From the NCBI RefSeq assembly GCF_000025185.1, contig NC_013720.1, positions 1 through 64,000 of the forward strand: a stretch of 64,000 nt of DNA. Direction: 5' to 3'. The notes beneath the pieces were generated by a model. That model was not told the origin of the DNA. It did no database searches and saw nothing but the letters and a program-made list of their open reading frames with translations. Both the position numbers and the translations under genes were made by a program. Shown piece by piece: positions 60,228 to 64,000 of this stretch (its first letter is position 1; every line of letters begins with the position of its first letter). This DNA is from Pirellula staleyi DSM 6068. Lineage in GTDB: Bacteria > Planctomycetota > Planctomycetia > Pirellulales > Pirellulaceae.

Positions 60228-63200
60228 ATGAATCAGCCTCATCGGATCGATCTTGCACTTGTCGCCCGCGATCTCCATCTTCCGGTCGACAAGATCGAAC
60301 GGACGGTGTCGCTGCTCGACGACGGCAACACAGTACCTTTCATCACCCGTTATCGGAAGGATCAAACCGGAGGGCTCGACGAAGAGCAAATCCGTGAGAT
60401 CCAGGACCGTGTAACGAAGCTCCGCATGCTCGCCGAGCGGAAGGCGACGATCCTTAAATCGATCGAATCGCAAGGGAAACTCACGCCTGAACTGGCGGAA
60501 GAGATCCAAGCGGCCCCCACCACCAAGCGTCTGGAAGACCTCTATCTTCCGTTCAAGCCGAAGAAGCAAACCCTGGCCACGGTGGCGCGTCAGCGCGGGC
60601 TCGAACCACTCGCCCGTGAAATCCTCGAAGCCGACGCCGCTGCTACCGATCTGCTGGTCCGCGCCGCTGACTTCGTCTCGCCCGATCGCGAACTCAATTC
60701 AGCCGCCGAAGTGCTGCTGGGTGTCGGTCACCTGCTGGCCGAGCGTTTCAGCGAAAACGCGGAACTGCGTGGTCGACTCCGAAAAATTTTCCAAAAAACT
60801 GGCAAACTTGTCTCGACTAAAATCGAGCCCCCCGCTGCTGGCTCCCCTGAAGCCGCCGCTGCAGCGGTTGCCGCCGAAATTATCGCCGAAACAACCGGTG
60901 AAGAGCCCGCTGCCGACATGGCGAGCGATGCTGCCACCGACATCACGTCGGTCGCTGCGGAAACGCCAGCCCTTCACGACGAACTCGCCGCCCCGAGCGA
61001 AATCGCTTCCGACGCGAGTGACGACGAAGAGGAAGAGGCTGAAGTTGATGCCGAGGCCCCGGCCGATGTGACCAGTGAAGCCGAAACGGAAGCTCCCGCG
61101 ACAGAAGCGGCCGAAACACCCGCCGCCGAAGCAACCACAGAAGCCCCCGCTGCCGACTCTGCCGCAGTCGACATGGCCGCTGCTGCCGGAAGCGTGCTCC
61201 CGACCGGACGCTTGTTCGAGAAGCCAGCCGCTCCGATCGTTGCGCCTGACGTCAAAAAGGCGAAGAAGAAGAAAAAGAAGAAGGTCATCGGCGAGCATGC
61301 CTTCAAAGACTACTACGCCTTCACGGAAGCTGTGGGGCGCATTCCGCCACATCGCATTCTGGCAATCAATCGTGGCGAACGGGCCCGCGCGATTCGCGTC
61401 AAGATCGAAGCCGATCTCGAAGCGATGTACCGCGATGCTGAAGAACTGATCGTTCGCGCCGATCATCCGCACGCCGACTTCCTGCGCGGTGTGCTGCGAG
61501 ATGCGCTCAATCGGCTGATGGTCCCCAGTCTCGAGCGCGAAATTCGCCGCGAGATGACCGACTTCGCCGAGACCCACGCCGTCGATGTCTTCATCCGCAA
61601 TCTGCGCAAGCTCCTGCTGGCTCAGCCAGTGCGTGGCCGCCGAGTTCTCGCCGTCGATCCAGGTTTCAAGAGTGGCTGTAAGCTCGTAGCCCTCGATGAA
61701 TTTGGCAATGTCCTCGGCCACGGCATGATCTATGTCATTGGCAAAGACGATCGTCGCCAGAAGGCCAAGAATCGCCTCGCCGAAATCATCAAGCAATACA
61801 ACGTCTCGGTGATCGCCATCGGCAACGGCACAGGCTGCCGCGAGACCGAACAGCTGGTGGCCGACGTCCTCTCGAACGAAGTCGCTGGGCGCGATTGTGC
61901 CTACGTGATTGTGAACGAAGCAGGCGCGAGCATCTACTCGACAAGCCCGCTCGGTCGCGAAGAACTGCCGCAGTACGACGCCCTGCAGCGTGGCGCGATT
62001 TCGATCGGTCGCCGCCTGCTCGATCCGCTCTCGGAAATGGTGAAGATCAACCCCGCCAATTTGGGCGTCGGTTTGTATCAACACGACATGAAGGCCAAGC
62101 ACCTGAAGGAATCGCTCGACGCCGTTGTCGAATCGTGCGTGAACTTCGTCGGTGTCGACGTCAATAGCGCCAGCCCCGCCCTGCTCCGCTATGTCTCGGG
62201 CATGAACGCCCTGACCGCTCGCCGCGTGTATGAATATCGCCGCGAACATGGCCCCTTCCATAACCGCGAAGACCTGAAAAAGGTTCCCGGCTTTGGCGAT
62301 GCCACGTTTGTGCAAGCCGCTGGCTTTTTGAAGATCCTCGGTGGCGAGAACGCACTCGATGCGACCTCCATTCACCCCGAAAGCTACTCGATTGCGATTC
62401 GCGTGCTCGAGAAAATCGGCAGCGACGTGCAGGAACTCGCGCAAGCAGTTCCCCTTCCCCCGAAGCCGCCAGAACCAGCGCCGTTTGGCCTGCTTCCCGA
62501 TGTGGCGCCGGTTGCTGTCGCGCCTGCAGTTGCTGAAGCTGCACCTGCCGTTGAAGCTCCTGCTCCTGCCCCTGAAACACCCGCTGGCGAAGCAATGTCG
62601 AGCGAAGGGGGACCAGTCGATTCCCCAGCTGCCCCCGGCACACCAGCCGCCGAGCCCACTGTGGCCGATGTTGCAGTTGCCGCCGCCGAGCCGATTGCAG
62701 AACCTGTGGCCGAAGCTGCTGCAGAGCCCGTCGCTGCTGAAGTGACACCGGTGCAGCTTGTCGGAATTCCGGCTGCTACCGACGAGTCGCTCGCTCGCAA
62801 AATCGCCGAGCAAGCCGCTGCTGTCGATGTCAAAAAGCTCGCCGAAGAACTCCAAATCGGCCAACACTTGCTCGAAGACATTTTGGCGACCCTCAAGAAG
62901 CCAGGTCTCGATCCACGCGATAGTTTGTCGGCTCCGCTCCTGCGTCGCGGCATCATGAAGCTCGAAGATCTCGAGCCTGGCATGGAGCTCTCCGGCAGCG
63001 TGCTGAACGTGGTCGACTTCGGCGTGTTCGTCGATATCGGTCTTTCCGATAGTGGCCTCGTGCACATCAGCCGACTGGCCGACCGCTACATTCGCGATCC
63101 CCACGAAGTGGTTGGGGTGGGCGATGTGCTGAAGGTCTGGGTCGTCGAAGTCGATAAGTCGCGCCGCCGCGTATCGCTCACTGCCATTGCTCCGGGAAGT

Positions 63201-63671
63201 GAAAAGCCTCAGCGTCCCCCACGTGGCGAACGTGGTCCGCGTCAGCCTCGCGGCGATCGGGGCCCACGTCCTCAAGGTGCCGAAGGTGCAGCCGCTGGTG
63301 CACAGCCTTCAGGTGGTCAGTACCAAGGTGGTCGCCCGCAAGGCAGTCGTCCCCAAGGTCAAGGTCAGGGCCAGGGTGGTCAAGGGAATCGAGGCCCACG
63401 TCCTCAGCCTGCTGGTGCTGGCGGACCTCCGGGTGGCGGCAATCGTCCTCCACGCTCCGGTGGTGGCGGAGGAGGCGGTCGCGGTCCTGGGAACCGAGGA
63501 GGTGGTCGTAACGATCGTCCACCACGCCCCACTACCGTCGAGCGCGCACCGACCAAGCCCAAGGTCGTCAAGCCGCTGAGCAAGGCCCAGGAAACGGGCA
63601 AAGAGCCGATGCGATCGTTCGGCGACTTGCTCCAGTTCCTCGACAAAAAGAAAAAGCCTGACGATAAGTAA
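60228..63671 (+). CDS. tex: Tex-family RNA-binding protein with long insertions
   Basis: A 1147-residue Tex-like S1 protein; ordinary Tex is about 720-790 residues. ATG 60228 gives MNQPHRIDLALVARDLHLPV. The N-terminal helical region, the YqgF-like core (RRVLAVDPGFKSGCKLVAL, near 475), the helix-hairpin-helix part (648-702) and the S1 domain (about 915-990; LSGSVLNVVDFGVFVDIGLS) are all present. Insertions rich in Ala/Glu/Pro at about 200-352 and 735-845 interrupt the fold, with a Lys-rich stretch (KKAKKKKKKK) near 344. A C-terminal Gly/Arg/Pro-rich tail of about 150 residues follows the S1 domain. Tex acts in transcription and RNA turnover; the additions are probably disordered RNA-binding regions. 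Confidence 0.9.
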   Translation: MNQPHRIDLALVARDLHLPVDKIERTVSLLDDGNTVPFITRYRKDQTGGLDEEQIREIQDRVTKLRMLAERKATILKSIESQGKLTPELAEEIQAAPTTKRLEDLYLPFKPKKQTLATVARQRGLEPLAREILEADAAATDLLVRAADFVSPDRELNSAAEVLLGVGHLLAERFSENAELRGRLRKIFQKTGKLVSTKIEPPAAGSPEAAAAAVAAEIIAETTGEEPAADMASDAATDITSVAAETPALHDELAAPSEIASDASDDEEEEAEVDAEAPADVTSEAETEAPATEAAETPAAEATTEAPAADSAAVDMAAAAGSVLPTGRLFEKPAAPIVAPDVKKAKKKKKKKVIGEHAFKDYYAFTEAVGRIPPHRILAINRGERARAIRVKIEADLEAMYRDAEELIVRADHPHADFLRGVLRDALNRLMVPSLEREIRREMTDFAETHAVDVFIRNLRKLLLAQPVRGRRVLAVDPGFKSGCKLVALDEFGNVLGHGMIYVIGKDDRRQKAKNRLAEIIKQYNVSVIAIGNGTGCRETEQLVADVLSNEVAGRDCAYVIVNEAGASIYSTSPLGREELPQYDALQRGAISIGRRLLDPLSEMVKINPANLGVGLYQHDMKAKHLKESLDAVVESCVNFVGVDVNSASPALLRYVSGMNALTARRVYEYRREHGPFHNREDLKKVPGFGDATFVQAAGFLKILGGENALDATSIHPESYSIAIRVLEKIGSDVQELAQAVPLPPKPPEPAPFGLLPDVAPVAVAPAVAEAAPAVEAPAPAPETPAGEAMSSEGGPVDSPAAPGTPAAEPTVADVAVAAAEPIAEPVAEAAAEPVAAEVTPVQLVGIPAATDESLARKIAEQAAAVDVKKLAEELQIGQHLLEDILATLKKPGLDPRDSLSAPLLRRGIMKLEDLEPGMELSGSVLNVVDFGVFVDIGLSDSGLVHISRLADRYIRDPHEVVGVGDVLKVWVVEVDKSRRRVSLTAIAPGSEKPQRPPRGERGPRQPRGDRGPRPQGAEGAAAGAQPSGGQYQGGRPQGSRPQGQGQGQGGQGNRGPRPQPAGAGGPPGGGNRPPRSGGGGGGGRGPGNRGGGRNDRPPRPTTVERAPTKPKVVKPLSKAQETGKEPMRSFGDLLQFLDKKKKPDDK

Positions 63672-63787
63672 TCGAGGCGAGAGGCGAGATAAAGCAACTC
63701 GCTCCGCCCCTGTTAGTTTTTCCAGCTCGACGCTTTCGTTCGGCTGGCGATGCTTTCTTCGGCTGGCAATACGATGCTCAGCTACTA

Positions 63788-63810
63788 CCCAGGTTGCATG
63801 CCAACCTGGG
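63788..63810. repeat. Palindrome CCCAGGTTG-catgc-CAACCTGGG
   Basis: A perfect 9-bp stem with a 5-base loop between the convergent tex gene and the gene at the right edge. No T run follows. Confidence 0.7.
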
Positions 63811-63836
63811 TTCCTCCGAGACGATCTTCTTTACCG

Positions 63837-64000
63837 TCACGAACGCTTACGTGACGCAAACTTCCAGGTCCCCAGTTTCTCGCCACCCAGACCGGTGGCG
63901 GTGATGATCAGTTCTTTCGCGGTCGCTTCTCCCCGAATGATCGTGGCCGATTGGAGACTCGGGCCGCCACCCACCATCTGACCGTAGCTGTGCTCGGCTG
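63837..64000 (-). CDS. C-terminal end of a protein, cut by the window edge
   Basis: The minus strand is open from the edge to a TGA at 63837-63839, giving 53 residues that read AEHSYGQMVGGGPSLQSATI ... TGLGGEKLGTWKFASRKRS. The composition looks protein-like and it is in the expected position after the palindrome. The family cannot be identified from this piece. Confidence 0.55.
   Translation of the reverse strand, partial: AEHSYGQMVGGGPSLQSATIIRGEATAKELIITATGLGGEKLGTWKFASRKRS

Noticed and set aside
60699-63275. 858-codon open frame opposite tex
   Set aside because: It runs antisense to a protein with clear Tex domains and has no recognisable motif; high GC and repeat-rich codons keep the reverse frame open.

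Overview
The window looks like chromosomal DNA of a planctomycete, most likely a Pirellula-type member of the Pirellulaceae (inference from gene families; the species is not proven). The signs are a type IV pilin-like N-terminus fused to a DUF1559 body, several proteins starting with an MJ0042-type CxxC/CxxC zinc ribbon, a group of small membrane proteins carrying an N-P-Y-E-x-P motif, a Yip1-like membrane family, and moderately high GC. The window opens about 230 bases before dnaA, so it may lie at the conventional start of a chromosome. No clear cluster of DnaA boxes is visible here.

Layout. 0.2-9 kb: dnaA, a secreted PQQ-type beta-propeller protein, a DUF1559 protein with its small lipoprotein partner, a rhomboid protease, a manganese catalase, a BON lipoprotein, then an RNA-like hairpin and tRNA-Val(UAC). 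9-12 kb: pyrimidine salvage (cytidine deaminase, concentrative nucleoside transporter, uracil phosphoribosyltransferase). 12-20 kb: a secreted HEAT-like protein, an unusual zinc-ribbon/PEGA/thioredoxin-like/trypsin protease, a STAS protein, thiol peroxidase and membrane proteins. 20-30 kb: ComEC, GltX, a BON protein, an M48-like protease, an SDR and an FkbM methyltransferase. 30-34 kb: a Pro/Ala/Tyr-rich lipoprotein and an orphan APH-fold kinase-like gene in AT-richer DNA. 34-40 kb: a large metzincin, a P-II protein, TrmL, then four tandem NPYE-type membrane genes, one of them frameshifted. 40-50 kb: GH88 hydrolase, a secreted alpha/beta hydrolase, and a leftward series with DinG, an OmpH/Skp-like protein, a VCBS/FG-GAP-like protein, an RNase Z-like MBL hydrolase and HemW. 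50-56 kb: four tandem genes sharing zinc-ribbon and/or Yip1-like modules, ended by a strong terminator. 56-64 kb: DegT aminotransferase, LOG-family protein, two small unknowns, a very long Tex protein, and the 3' end of one further gene at the right edge.

Most genes are housekeeping or envelope functions. No CRISPR array, prophage, insertion sequence or rRNA was seen. The most distinctive features are (i) the zinc-ribbon/Yip1 tandem at 50-56 kb together with the related multidomain protease at 13.8-16.3 kb, (ii) the NPYE tandem with a likely one-base deletion, and (iii) a set of small palindromic repeats concentrated in convergent intergenic gaps, including two 109-110 bp copies of an element with matching inverted ends.
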